A DNA stretch of 64,000 bases. Origin: CAZNYN01 sp964577295 (GTDB lineage: Bacteria; Synergistota; Synergistia; Synergistales; Synergistaceae). Made by a program: the position numbers and the translations under genes. The stretch covers positions 41,080 through 105,079 of the forward strand of contig CAZNYN010000003.1 in assembly GCA_964577295.1 (NCBI GenBank), in the 5' to 3' direction. Positions 34,381 through 42,256 of this stretch are shown in pieces; positions within the stretch are counted from its first letter, which is position 1; the number at the start of each line of letters is the position of its first letter. A model generated the notes under the pieces. That model had not been told where the DNA came from. It did no database searches and worked only from the letters and a program-made list of their open reading frames with translations.

Positions 34381-35013
34381 ATGGCATCAATCAACAAAAA
34401 ACTTATCATAAGGGAAGCCAAGCACTATGGCATAATGCTCCTCGGAGTATCGATACTTTCTTTCGGGCTTTTCAACATTCACAGTCAGAGCAAAATAACC
34501 GAGGGAGGCATATTGGGCTTCACACTGCTTCTCGCGCACTGGTTCGGAATATCTCCGGGAGTTTCTTCTATATGTCTTGACGCAACGTGCTATTTTGTCG
34601 GACTCAAGCTCTTAGGCAAGCGCTTTTTAAAAAACGCTATTGTCTCGAGCATAGGATTTTCTCTGACATACAGAATATATGAGCACATAGGCTACATTCT
34701 GCCAGACTTAAGCAGCCAGCCTGCCATCGCGGCAGTTGTCGGCGGCATCTTTGTCGGAATAGGAGCCGGGCTTGTAGTAAGAGAGGGAGGAGCTTCCGGC
34801 GGGGATGACGCTCTGGCTTTTATAATATCAAAGAAGAGCGCCTGCAGGATATCCTACGCGTACTTTGCAAGTGACTTCGTTGTGCTCATGCTTTCAGCGT
34901 CATATATTCCGCTGAAAAACGTTATTTTCTCGCTTGCGACAGTCACAGTCTCCGCGTTTGTACTGGGCAAGCTGCAAAAGGCTAAGAAGCCTGCAATGCA
35001 CCCTGCTCTTTAA
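34381..35013 (+). CDS. YitT-like membrane protein lacking the DUF2179 domain
   Basis: A 210-residue integral membrane protein related to the three tandem YitT genes at 2628-5618. It keeps the membrane region with the family motif GLVVREGGASGGDDALAF (compare FRTGASSGGLDVI) but ends at residue 210 without the C-terminal domain. The ATG at 34381 has GGAG 9 nt upstream; the TTG at 34366 overlaps that site. Naturally short members exist, so this need not be a truncation. Confidence 0.82.
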   Translation: MASINKKLIIREAKHYGIMLLGVSILSFGLFNIHSQSKITEGGILGFTLLLAHWFGISPGVSSICLDATCYFVGLKLLGKRFLKNAIVSSIGFSLTYRIYEHIGYILPDLSSQPAIAAVVGGIFVGIGAGLVVREGGASGGDDALAFIISKKSACRISYAYFASDFVVLMLSASYIPLKNVIFSLATVTVSAFVLGKLQKAKKPAMHPAL

Positions 35014-35028
35014 AAATTTTATTTATTA

Positions 35029-35116
35029 AATACGCTCCCCGTCTTTGACTGCATAAATTACTTAGCATATGTTACACGCTGATTTTGCACGAAAATAGAC
35101 GGGGAGCGTATTTTTT
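35029..35116 (+). terminator. Long-armed inverted repeat with T-tract after the yitT-like gene
   Basis: A 15-16 bp perfect arm AATACGCTCCCCGTC pairs with GACGGGGAGCGTATT, followed by TTTTTT. The loop is about 52 nt, far larger than a normal terminator loop. It probably still terminates, but the loop may carry something else. Confidence 0.6.
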
Positions 35117-35368
35117 ATATCCGTACATATAAAAATAGCACTATTTTTGCACTTATCTCGCTTATTTTATATAAGGAATATGACAGATGTAAAATTATAC
35201 TTTTTTATACTAGAATATAGTTGCATCTGTTATTCACTATATAGCAGATAAAACAAAGAAATTAGTTTTATATATCAATTTTAAATAGGACACTGCACCC
35301 TTGATATGTTAGCAGAGCACAAGTATTTATTTACACAGAAAAATTGCATGAAGGGGTATGGTTTAACC
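35117..35368 (+). promoter_or_regulatory. AT-rich region before the V4R-cyclase operon
   Basis: About 250 bp of very AT-rich sequence with no gene. An inverted repeat ACAGATGTAA / TTGCATCTGT (35183-35192 and 35221-35230, one G-T pair) surrounds several TATA-like stretches. It could be an operator or a hairpin. I cannot pick a single promoter. Confidence 0.35.
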
Positions 35369-35902
35369 ATGGAAAATATTTTTCTGAAAAAAAAGAAGCA
35401 CAATGAATTTACGTGGGAACAGCTCGGCAATATCAAAGAGGGCAGAGAGACTCTCGGAGAAGAGATGCCGGTCATTGTCTACAGACTGCTGCAATACTCT
35501 ATAAACAGCATACTTGTGAATGAGCATGGACAGAATTTCAGCGATGATATATTCCGCAAAGCGGGAGAGCTGGCAGGGCGTGAATTTGCAAAAAATGTAC
35601 TTAATCTCGATCAAAGCATGGACAGCTTTATTGCTCAGCTTCAGCAGACGCTTCAGACTCTCAAAATTGGAATTATGCGCATGGAGGCTTTCAATGCGGA
35701 GGACGGAAGCTTCACTCTTACAGTAGGAGAAGACCTCGACTGCAGCGGCCTTCCTGTCACTGACGAAGTCGTATGTGTATATGACGAAGGTTTTGTCGCA
35801 GGCATAATGCAGGAATTCACCGGCAAAAAATACCAAGTACGCGAAATCGACTGCTGGGCAAGCGGAGATCGTGTCTGCCGCTTTAAAGGTAACGTAGAAT
35901 AA
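35369..35902 (+). CDS. V4R (4-vinyl reductase) domain protein
   Basis: A 177-residue soluble protein with the V4R small-molecule-binding fold. Features are a helical N-terminal part, RKAGELAGREFAKNVL, the C-terminal IMQEFTGKKYQVREIDCW and the typical closing motif C-W-x-S-G-D-R-V-C-R-F. V4R domains sense small ligands such as phenolics in transcription regulators, and tetrapyrroles in bacteriochlorophyll proteins. The stop codon is directly followed by the ATG of a diguanylate cyclase, so it is likely the sensor for that enzyme. I use the ATG at 35369 (AAGGGG 12 nt upstream); the frame is open further upstream. Confidence 0.8.
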   Translation: MENIFLKKKKHNEFTWEQLGNIKEGRETLGEEMPVIVYRLLQYSINSILVNEHGQNFSDDIFRKAGELAGREFAKNVLNLDQSMDSFIAQLQQTLQTLKIGIMRMEAFNAEDGSFTLTVGEDLDCSGLPVTDEVVCVYDEGFVAGIMQEFTGKKYQVREIDCWASGDRVCRFKGNVE

Positions 35903-37147
35903 ATGGACGAATTGTTCGAATATTTAAGGAAAATTCTTTACGAACCGGAACGAGCCTCAATTAACATTGAGAACTTGCCCGCGGAACAGCAGGATTTGGC
36001 TCAGGGACTTGAATATTTGGCTTCCTGTATGGCGGAGCTGCGAGTTTTTGTCAAAGGCCTCTCCAAGGGTAATCTCAACACGCCTCTGCCCGCCTCAAGC
36101 AATCCATTAACGGGCGACCTCCGCTCTCTGCACGGCTCGCTGACACATCTTATATGGCAGGCAAAGCAGGTGGCAAAGGGCGACTACGGTCAGAAACTTG
36201 ACTTTATGGGCGAGCTGTCCGAAGCTTTTAACGCTACAACGGAAAAGTTGGCTGACAGAGAAGCCAAGCTGCTTCAGGAATCAGAGACGGTAAGAGAGCA
36301 AAACCGCGCTCTGCAGCAGGGTCAGCTCCTTTTGGTAACTCTGACGGAGCAGATGACAGACTGGTTTATTATCAAAAATCCCAATGAAAATAATATAAAG
36401 TACGCGAATCACTCATGCCAGCAATTTTTGGACGTAAGACCGGAAACAGAGCCGTTTTTAGCAAATATGCTGAATAACTGCCCCACACTTGACACAAGAA
36501 ACTCGGTGCAGTGGGAAAACGCTCTTTCCGGCAGCAATATAGGGACAAGTGACATTATATTTGAGATATGTTCCCAAAAAATAAGATGGGACGGAGAAGA
36601 TTCCGTCTTCCACATACTGAGAGATGTTACGCATGTACGCGAAGTTGAGTCTCTGGTATATAAAGACCCTATGACTCACCTCTACAACAGAAGATACGGA
36701 ATGGAAGCAATAACAAGGCTGGTAGACAGCTCAAAGCAGCTCGAAATAGCATTTGTCGATATGGACAGGCTTAAGTATGTAAATGACTCCTTCGGGCATG
36801 AGGATGGAAATCTTTACATACAGGAAACAGCCGCGGTCCTCTCCCGTCTGCGCGAGCCTAAGCTTATATGCAGAATAGGCGGAGACGAATTCCTTGTCGT
36901 ATCAGAGGGGACGAACGATTTGGAAGTACAGCTTGAGAAACTGCGCACTGCTTTTAAACGCAACTTTAACAGCTACGACAGGTCTTTCAGCTTCGGAGTA
37001 GTAAACAGCGCGAATTACACCGGCGACATATCAGACATGATAAGAGATGCCGACATACGCATGTATCAGTATAAAATAAAGCACAAAAAACAGAGGGCAT
37101 CAGAAGCTTCAGCAAAAAACAACAGCCAAAGCAAAGTTAAACATTAG
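35903..37147 (+). CDS. Cytoplasmic diguanylate cyclase with HAMP-like, PAS and GGDEF domains
   Basis: A 414-residue protein without membrane segments. Residues about 30-130 resemble a HAMP-type helical linker (SKGNLNTPLP, AKGDYGQKLDF), then a coiled coil. A PAS-like domain spans 145-245 and a full GGDEF domain 250-395 (DPMTHLYNRR, FVDMDRLKYVNDSFGHEDGN, RIGGDEF). It would make c-di-GMP. No I-site RxxD is evident just before GGDEF. It begins at the base after the V4R stop, so the two are surely cotranscribed and probably interact. The tail is basic (KHKKQRASE). Confidence 0.88.
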   Translation: MDELFEYLRKILYEPERASINIENLPAEQQDLAQGLEYLASCMAELRVFVKGLSKGNLNTPLPASSNPLTGDLRSLHGSLTHLIWQAKQVAKGDYGQKLDFMGELSEAFNATTEKLADREAKLLQESETVREQNRALQQGQLLLVTLTEQMTDWFIIKNPNENNIKYANHSCQQFLDVRPETEPFLANMLNNCPTLDTRNSVQWENALSGSNIGTSDIIFEICSQKIRWDGEDSVFHILRDVTHVREVESLVYKDPMTHLYNRRYGMEAITRLVDSSKQLEIAFVDMDRLKYVNDSFGHEDGNLYIQETAAVLSRLREPKLICRIGGDEFLVVSEGTNDLEVQLEKLRTAFKRNFNSYDRSFSFGVVNSANYTGDISDMIRDADIRMYQYKIKHKKQRASEASAKNNSQSKVKH

Positions 37148-37154
37148 AGCAGGG

Positions 37155-37183
37155 TTGACATTTACATGTCACGTAAGTATAAT
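37155..37183 (+). promoter_or_regulatory. Consensus promoter of the met leader-metNIQ operon
   Basis: TTGACA, 17-bp spacer, TATAAT: an exact sigma-70 consensus. Transcription should begin near 37190. Confidence 0.85.
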
Positions 37184-37219
37184 CATCAGCATTAATTTCA
37201 GGGAATGGAGGAACCGTAC

Positions 37220-37309
37220 ATGATTTTTGGATTATTTACAGCTTACACCAACAACATGATGATGTGCATGTACACCGACGGCTCCTCTCCTGATTCAGCG
37301 GACGCCTAG
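37220..37309 (+). CDS. Methionine-rich 29-residue leader peptide of metNIQ
   Basis: A short ORF with the best possible context. A consensus promoter lies 37 bp upstream, GGAGG 8 nt before the ATG, and an intrinsic terminator 24 nt past the stop; then metN follows. The centre reads NNMMMCMY, with codons ATG ATG ATG TGC ATG at 37256-37270, so five of 29 residues are Met including the first. This is the layout of trp/his-type attenuators: stalling at Met codons when charged tRNA-Met is scarce would change downstream RNA folding and let transcription reach metNIQ. Inferred from sequence alone; I know of no named family for it. Confidence 0.75.
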   Translation: MIFGLFTAYTNNMMMCMYTDGSSPDSADA

Positions 37310-37335
37310 CGGCGTCATTGACGAAATCACGGAGG
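37282..37335 (+). promoter_or_regulatory. Alternative RNA pairings of the met attenuator
   Basis: Two pairings fit by eye. GACGCC (37301-37306) pairs with GGCGTC (37311-37316) around the leader stop codon. CTCCTCTCCTGATT (37282-37295) can pair with AATCACGGAGG (37325-37335), with one mismatch and one bulge. The second reaches into the 5' arm of the terminator and is a candidate antiterminator. Confidence 0.5.
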
Positions 37336-37360
37336 CGGGCCTATTAGGCCCGCCTTTTTT
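37333..37360 (+). terminator. Intrinsic terminator (attenuator) upstream of metN
   Basis: Perfect 9-bp stem AGGCGGGCC / GGCCCGCCT with a 5-nt loop and TTTTTT. It sits inside the transcription unit, between leader and metN, so it must be regulated or leaky. Confidence 0.85.
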
Positions 37361-37412
37361 ATGTGCCTTATGTACAAAAATTTTTTCTTAGATACGAAGG
37401 GGACGAGTTTTT

Positions 37413-38381
37413 ATGATTCAAATTAAAAATCTGGGGAAATATTACGGGGAACACAAGGTTCTGCATGATATATCCCTAAGCGTTGAACAGGGGGATGTCT
37501 TCGGCATAGTGGGACACTCCGGAGCCGGCAAGTCCACACTGCTGCGCTGTCTCAACGGACTTGAGGACTACAGCGAGGGAACGGCGGAGGTAATGGGACA
37601 CGAGGTCTCGAAGCTGAAGCCCGAAGAACTGAAAGAGCTCCGCAAGGAAATGGGGATGATTTTTCAGAACTTCAACCTCATGAACAGAAAAAACGTTTTT
37701 GAGAACATCATGTTCCCCATGGAAATATGGGGAGTTCCCAAGAAGGAAGCTCACGAGAGAGCAAACGAACTGCTTGAGCTGGTAGGCCTCTTTGAAAAAC
37801 GGAATGAAAAGGTGCGCAGCCTGAGCGGAGGACAAAAGCAGAGAGTCGGAATAGCAAGAGCGCTCGCCATGAAGCCGAAAATTCTTCTCTGCGATGAGGC
37901 AACTTCGGCTCTTGACCCAAAGACGACTATATCCATACTCGAACTTCTCATGGATATAAACAAGAAGCTCGGAGTAACAATAATAGCGGTAACTCATCAG
38001 ATGGAAGTCGTCAAGATGATATGCAATAAGGTTGTTATCTTAGACGGAGGCAAAATTGTAGATGCGGGAGAGACTGACAGGCTCTTCCTTGCACCGGGCA
38101 AAGAGCTGAAAAAGCTGGTATCGGACGACTATGCCGTAATTCCTTCCGGAACGAATATAAGACTTATGTTCCCGCGCGAAGTCGCCAACGACAGCATTAT
38201 AACAAGAATGGCAAGAGAACTTGACCTCAACTTCTCCGTAGTCGGAGGAAGAATAGAGAGATACAGGGAGACAGTCATGGGATTTCTCATTATAAACGTC
38301 CCTGACGATGAGCTGGAGAGAGTCATCAATTGGCTTAAAGACAACAAAATGTTCTGGGAGGTTATCTGCGATGCTGAATGA
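37413..38381 (+). CDS. metN: Methionine ABC transporter ATP-binding protein
   Basis: A 322-residue ABC ATPase: Walker A GHSGAGKS, signature LSGGQKQR, Walker B ILLCDEATSALDP and H-loop VTHQMEVVKMIC. The C-terminal 75 residues form the NIL domain typical of MetN, which binds methionine and inhibits transport when the cell has enough. It overlaps metI by 11 nt. It lies behind the Met leader attenuator, so a second layer of methionine control acts on its synthesis. Confidence 0.93.
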   Translation: MIQIKNLGKYYGEHKVLHDISLSVEQGDVFGIVGHSGAGKSTLLRCLNGLEDYSEGTAEVMGHEVSKLKPEELKELRKEMGMIFQNFNLMNRKNVFENIMFPMEIWGVPKKEAHERANELLELVGLFEKRNEKVRSLSGGQKQRVGIARALAMKPKILLCDEATSALDPKTTISILELLMDINKKLGVTIIAVTHQMEVVKMICNKVVILDGGKIVDAGETDRLFLAPGKELKKLVSDDYAVIPSGTNIRLMFPREVANDSIITRMARELDLNFSVVGGRIERYRETVMGFLIINVPDDELERVINWLKDNKMFWEVICDAE

Positions 38382-39006
38382 ACTGCTTTTCGCGCTTTGG
38401 GAAACTTTATACATGGTTGCTCTGTCAACCTTTTTCTCGGGGATATTCGGCTTTGCGACTGCAATCGTCATGATTCTTACGGGAAAAGGCGGACTGAAGC
38501 CGAACAAGGCTATATACTCCGTGCTTGACGCTGCGGTGAATCTGCTTCGTTCCTTCCCATTCATAATACTTATGATAGCGATAATACCTCTTACTCGCAT
38601 GATAGCAGGAACGTCAATAGGAAGCACTGCTTCCGTAGTTCCCCTCACGATAGCGGCAACCCCATTCGTGGCAAGAATTATGGAAGGAAGCCTCCTTGAA
38701 GTGGACAAGGGCGTTATAGAGGCGGCCCGCTCTTTCGGGGCAAGCGACATGCAGATAGTCTTCGGAGTAATGATAAAAGAGGCAATGCCTTCGATAGTCC
38801 TCAACTGGGCTGTGGTTGCCATAAATCTTCTGGGCTACTCGGCAATGGCAGGAGTAGTCGGAGGCGGCGGACTCGGAGACTTGGCCATCAAATACGGCTA
38901 CAACCGCTTCCAGACAGACGTTATGGTCTACTCGGTAGCAATTTTGATAGTAATAGTACAGATAATACAGACCATCGGAAATGCCGTATACGAAAGAATG
39001 AAATAA
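38371..39006 (+). CDS. metI: Methionine ABC transporter permease
   Basis: A 211-residue inner-membrane permease with five hydrophobic segments. The EAA loop is EAARSFGASDMQI, followed by LNWAVVAINLLGYSAMAGVVGGGGLGDLAI, a stretch characteristic of MetI (quoted in part). The ATG at 38371 has GGGAGG 9 nt upstream, inside metN. The longer ORF from 38308 is not needed. Confidence 0.92.
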   Translation: MLNELLFALWETLYMVALSTFFSGIFGFATAIVMILTGKGGLKPNKAIYSVLDAAVNLLRSFPFIILMIAIIPLTRMIAGTSIGSTASVVPLTIAATPFVARIMEGSLLEVDKGVIEAARSFGASDMQIVFGVMIKEAMPSIVLNWAVVAINLLGYSAMAGVVGGGGLGDLAIKYGYNRFQTDVMVYSVAILIVIVQIIQTIGNAVYERMK

Positions 39007-39085
39007 CACTGTTTTAATTGCCGCGAATTCGGCAGTCAAATAAATTAAAAAGAGGCAGAGACCTCAAAGAAAGGAAGATATCAAC

Positions 39086-39865
39086 ATGAAAAAGTTTCTT
39101 TTGGCAGCACTCATCACACTTCTCGCAGTTTCGTCCGCATTTGCGGCGAACAAGACCATCACAGTCGGAGTAACACCCTTCCCCCACAAGGACATCATGG
39201 TTGTCGTAAAGGGAATATTGGCAAAGCAGGGCTATGACCTTCAGATCAAAGAATTTACAGACTATGTGACACCTAACACGGCTCTGGCGGAAAAAAGCCT
39301 CAACGCAAACTTCTTCCAGCACGTTCCCTACCTTGACAACACCTGCAAAGAGAAGGGCTTCAAACTTACATGGGTCGCTAAAGTTCACATCGAGCCCCTC
39401 GGCCTCTATTCACAGAAGATAAAGAAGCTTGCCGACCTCAAAAACGGCGCTCAGGTAGCCATTCCCAACGATGCGACAAACTGCGCCAGAGCTCTCCGCC
39501 TCCTCGAAAAGAACGGACTGCTCAAGGTCAAAGCAGGCGAACTTGTCACAGCAAAAGACATTACAGCCAACCCCAAGAATCTTAAAATCCGCGAACTTGA
39601 TGCGGCTCAGCTTCCCCGTACACTCCAAGATGTAGACGCGGCAGTCATCAATACAAACTTCGCAGTCGAAGCTAACCTCATCCCCGCAAAAGATGCTATC
39701 GTCATTGAAGGCAAAGACTCCCCCTACGCAAACGTTGTAGCAGTCCGCACAGAGGATAAGAACTCCCCCGAGATTAAGGCTCTTGTAAAGGCTGCCAATT
39801 CCAAGGAAGTCAAAGATTACATAAACAAAGTCCTAGTCCCCAAGGGAATCGTCCCCGCATTCTAA
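39086..39865 (+). CDS. metQ: Methionine ABC transporter substrate-binding protein
   Basis: A 259-residue periplasmic binding protein of the NlpA/MetQ family. The mature part includes ITVGVTPFPHKDIM, FFQHVPYLD, HIEPLGLYS and INTNFAVEANL, all family marks for D/L-methionine binding. The signal peptide (LLAALITLLAVSSAFA) ends in an AFA-A site with no lipobox Cys, so it is a soluble periplasmic protein, unlike most MetQ lipoproteins. It is the third gene of the metNIQ unit. Confidence 0.93.
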   Translation: MKKFLLAALITLLAVSSAFAANKTITVGVTPFPHKDIMVVVKGILAKQGYDLQIKEFTDYVTPNTALAEKSLNANFFQHVPYLDNTCKEKGFKLTWVAKVHIEPLGLYSQKIKKLADLKNGAQVAIPNDATNCARALRLLEKNGLLKVKAGELVTAKDITANPKNLKIRELDAAQLPRTLQDVDAAVINTNFAVEANLIPAKDAIVIEGKDSPYANVVAVRTEDKNSPEIKALVKAANSKEVKDYINKVLVPKGIVPAF

Positions 39866-39886
39866 ACAGTAGTCTAAGGAAAATAC

Positions 39887-39919
39887 AAAGATGGCGGCTC
39901 ACATGAGCCGCCATCTTTT
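39887..39919 (+). terminator. Intrinsic terminator after metQ
   Basis: Perfect 15-bp stem AAAGATGGCGGCTCA / TGAGCCGCCATCTTT with a 2-nt centre. Confidence 0.85.
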
Positions 39920-39964
39920 ATATTTATTGCTGCTGTCAATGCGGCACCATCCGAAAAATGTTGC

Positions 39965-41359
39965 CTACTTCTTCCTGCGAGCCAGAGCGGGAATTACGGC
40001 AAGAAGTGCAAGAGAGGCAAATCCGCCGTTGCACCCGCCGGAGCCGCTTGAGGAAGGCTCGGACTTCGTTGTAACTTCCCTCTTTACGTAAACAATATCA
40101 GAGTCCAAGAATGTCATGTCTGATGCGATCCCGTCGACTTTCGTGACTGCCGCTCCGAATATATTACTGCCTTTGCTGACAAATTTTCCGTCAAATCTGG
40201 AAATCCATTTAGGAGTCATATTCTGGTCTTTGTCATCGTTCTTGGAGTAGTGTATGTAGATGTCCTCATTAGTGTTGTCCGCAAGATTTTGATTGGCAAT
40301 GACAGCACAATCTGACATATAGAGTTCGCCGACCTCTTTCATTGTGTCCGTAGAATGAGAGCCGTCATGCGCATATATGCCTGCTCCTCCTACCGTGGCG
40401 CTGTTGTTTGCTATTCCGCACTTTTCCATTGTGATTTTGCTGAGAACGTCAAAAATGAGCCCCCCGCCGTTCCTGGCTTTGTTTTTTGTAATATCACAGT
40501 TTGTAAGTTTTCCCACGGCATTGTAGAAGAGGATTCCGCCGCCGTTTCCTATAGAGTTAGAGGAAACATCGTTGCTTTCTATTGTACAGTCATCAAATAT
40601 ATTGACTGTATCATTCTCCGAATTGACATATATTCCGCCGCCGCGTCCGCCCTTGTTGCCTGAGATTGTGCATCCATACATCTTCACGTTGCCGCCCCAC
40701 AGGCCGCCGCGCTCGTCATTTGTGCCTGGGTCTACATAGAGACCGCCGCCGCGTGAACCGCCTGTATTGTCTGCAATGCGGCAGTCGTTAAAGACAGCAT
40801 TTCCGCGCAGATATATTCCTCCGGCTCTGTCTTTGCCGATATTTTCGCTGATATCGCAGCTTGTAAAGCTAATTTTAGCCTTTGAGTCCACAAAGAGTGC
40901 GGCCCCTCCGTCCTGCGTGTGAATACCCTTCTCACTGCCGCACTTGGTTATTATGCAGTTGTCAAGAGAGACTACAGATTCTTTTGCAACATAAAGGCCG
41001 CCTCCGCTGGCTGTTGATCCGCCCTTTGTCACAGTGAGATTTTCAAGCTTTACATGCTTGTCGGGAGATGCAACTATTTTGAAAACACGGCTTATTCCCT
41101 GAGCATCCACAGTATATTGGCTATCTCCATTTATGGTGATTGATTTGGAGATTACTATTCCGTCTCTGCTTATAACTGCCGCATCTGTTGAGATGTCATA
41201 AGTGTAGTTCTCGCTTAAAGTTAATGTAGCACCGTCTCCGGCTGCGTTAACTTTCTCCTGCAGTGCCTTAAAGTTACCGGCATAGAGTGCCCCGCTTCCA
41301 AAAGCGGAAAAAGCGATACATAGAGCTGCCGCAGCTGCGCACTTCACATAACGTTTCAT
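39965..41359 (-). CDS. Secreted right-handed beta-helix protein with Synergist-CTERM sorting signal
   Basis: A 464-residue exported protein. The signal peptide is residues 1-29 (ALCIAFSAFGSGALYA). A long parallel beta-helix follows, built of repeats with GGGLYV, GGAALFV, GGIYLRG, GGGIYVN and GGGILFY, each next to C-x-I or N-x-A turns, as in polymorphic outer membrane or pectate lyase-like proteins. The end has a Ser/Gly linker, GGCNGGF, a hydrophobic stretch and ARRKK, matching the Synergist-CTERM anchor known only from Synergistota. It is a probable cell-surface protein; ligand unknown. The ATG at 41359 has GAGGGG 7 nt upstream. Confidence 0.85.
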   Translation of the reverse strand: MKRYVKCAAAAALCIAFSAFGSGALYAGNFKALQEKVNAAGDGATLTLSENYTYDISTDAAVISRDGIVISKSITINGDSQYTVDAQGISRVFKIVASPDKHVKLENLTVTKGGSTASGGGLYVAKESVVSLDNCIITKCGSEKGIHTQDGGAALFVDSKAKISFTSCDISENIGKDRAGGIYLRGNAVFNDCRIADNTGGSRGGGLYVDPGTNDERGGLWGGNVKMYGCTISGNKGGRGGGIYVNSENDTVNIFDDCTIESNDVSSNSIGNGGGILFYNAVGKLTNCDITKNKARNGGGLIFDVLSKITMEKCGIANNSATVGGAGIYAHDGSHSTDTMKEVGELYMSDCAVIANQNLADNTNEDIYIHYSKNDDKDQNMTPKWISRFDGKFVSKGSNIFGAAVTKVDGIASDMTFLDSDIVYVKREVTTKSEPSSSGSGGCNGGFASLALLAVIPALARRKK

Positions 41360-41400
41360 AAGCATGCCCCTCTTTTTATATGTTTTTGCAACTTTATTGC

Positions 41401-41409
41401 ATAATATCA
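41401..41409 (-). promoter_or_regulatory. Extended -10 box of the beta-helix gene
   Basis: Read leftward: TGATATTAT, an extended -10 (TGn plus TATTAT) 42 bp before the start codon; no clear -35. Confidence 0.35.
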
Positions 41410-41607
41410 GCTCGTCTCTATTGCGTCGACAATATGATTACTTACGGCAATTTATATTTCCTTTTGTTCATTCTCTATTTCGCTGCGGATTGGGGATATT
41501 GCCGATATGTGTTATCTGCTGTAGAGTCTATCCGTATTTGACGAAGCTATTATGTAAATATGGCATGTATAATTAATCCATAAATTATATGCACAGAGGG
41601 TGATTTA

Positions 41608-42219
41608 ATGAGGCGATATATATTGCTTGGGGCAATAGCAGCCATACTATCCTGCGCTTCTGTTCTCTACGCCGCGGACGGACTTCTTGAATTCAGCGCT
41701 GTTATGGTCGAAAAAGACGGCGATACGGTAGAGTCAAATAAGATATATGTTACAAAGGACAAGAGCAGGTATGACGGCAAAGACGGCGCGGAAATCGTGA
41801 TAACACGATATGATAAGAGGGTAATGTGGATAATATTCCCTAAATACGGGCGCTATGTCGAACAGCCCTGCACCGAGGTTCAGCCTCAAACTCCCGTCAA
41901 ACCCCTGGAGGGAACTTTCGGAGATATGACAAGAAAGCTTGTGGCCAACGAAGTTCTTGACAGCTACAGGACAAAGAAATTTCTCATAACGATTGTGCCC
42001 GGCGGCAAAGAAAAGTATAAGTACCAGTATTACGAGTGGTACAGGGATAACTTCCCATTCCCGGTAAAAGTTGCAGCTCTGATAGGAAATTCATCCACAG
42101 AGTACACAAAGATTAAGTTCGCCCCGATGGATCCGGACCTCTTCGCCGTTCCCAAGAGGTATAAGAAATCCACACTCGAGGAAATAGAAGCTCTCGAAAA
42201 ATCGGATAAGAAGAAATAA
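41608..42219 (+). CDS. Exported DUF4412-like hypothetical protein
   Basis: A 203-residue protein with a signal peptide (ILLGAIAAILSCASVLYA). The mature part is rich in short beta strands (FSAVMVEKDGDTVESNKIYVTKDKSR and MWIIFP, shown in part) and ends in a charged Lys/Glu tail. It resembles DUF4412 or LolA-like periplasmic proteins of unknown role. A Cys lies inside the signal region (LSCAS), so a lipoprotein is possible but the lipobox is poor. GAGG is 8 nt before the ATG. Confidence 0.65.
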   Translation: MRRYILLGAIAAILSCASVLYAADGLLEFSAVMVEKDGDTVESNKIYVTKDKSRYDGKDGAEIVITRYDKRVMWIIFPKYGRYVEQPCTEVQPQTPVKPLEGTFGDMTRKLVANEVLDSYRTKKFLITIVPGGKEKYKYQYYEWYRDNFPFPVKVAALIGNSSTEYTKIKFAPMDPDLFAVPKRYKKSTLEEIEALEKSDKKK

Positions 42220-42256
42220 AAAAACTCAGGCTTCGCACAATGAAGCCTGAGTTTTT
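42220..42256. terminator. Bidirectional terminator between the DUF4412-like gene and recQ
   Basis: 15-bp stem AAAAACTCAGGCTTC / GAAGCCTGAGTTTTT with a 7-nt loop; it serves both convergent genes and overlaps the recQ stop by 2 bp. Confidence 0.85.

Noticed and set aside
41436..41545. Short ORF (MITYGNLYFLL...) in the gap before the DUF4412-like gene
   Set aside because: No ribosome site and no promoter placed to serve it; composition is that of AT-rich intergenic DNA.
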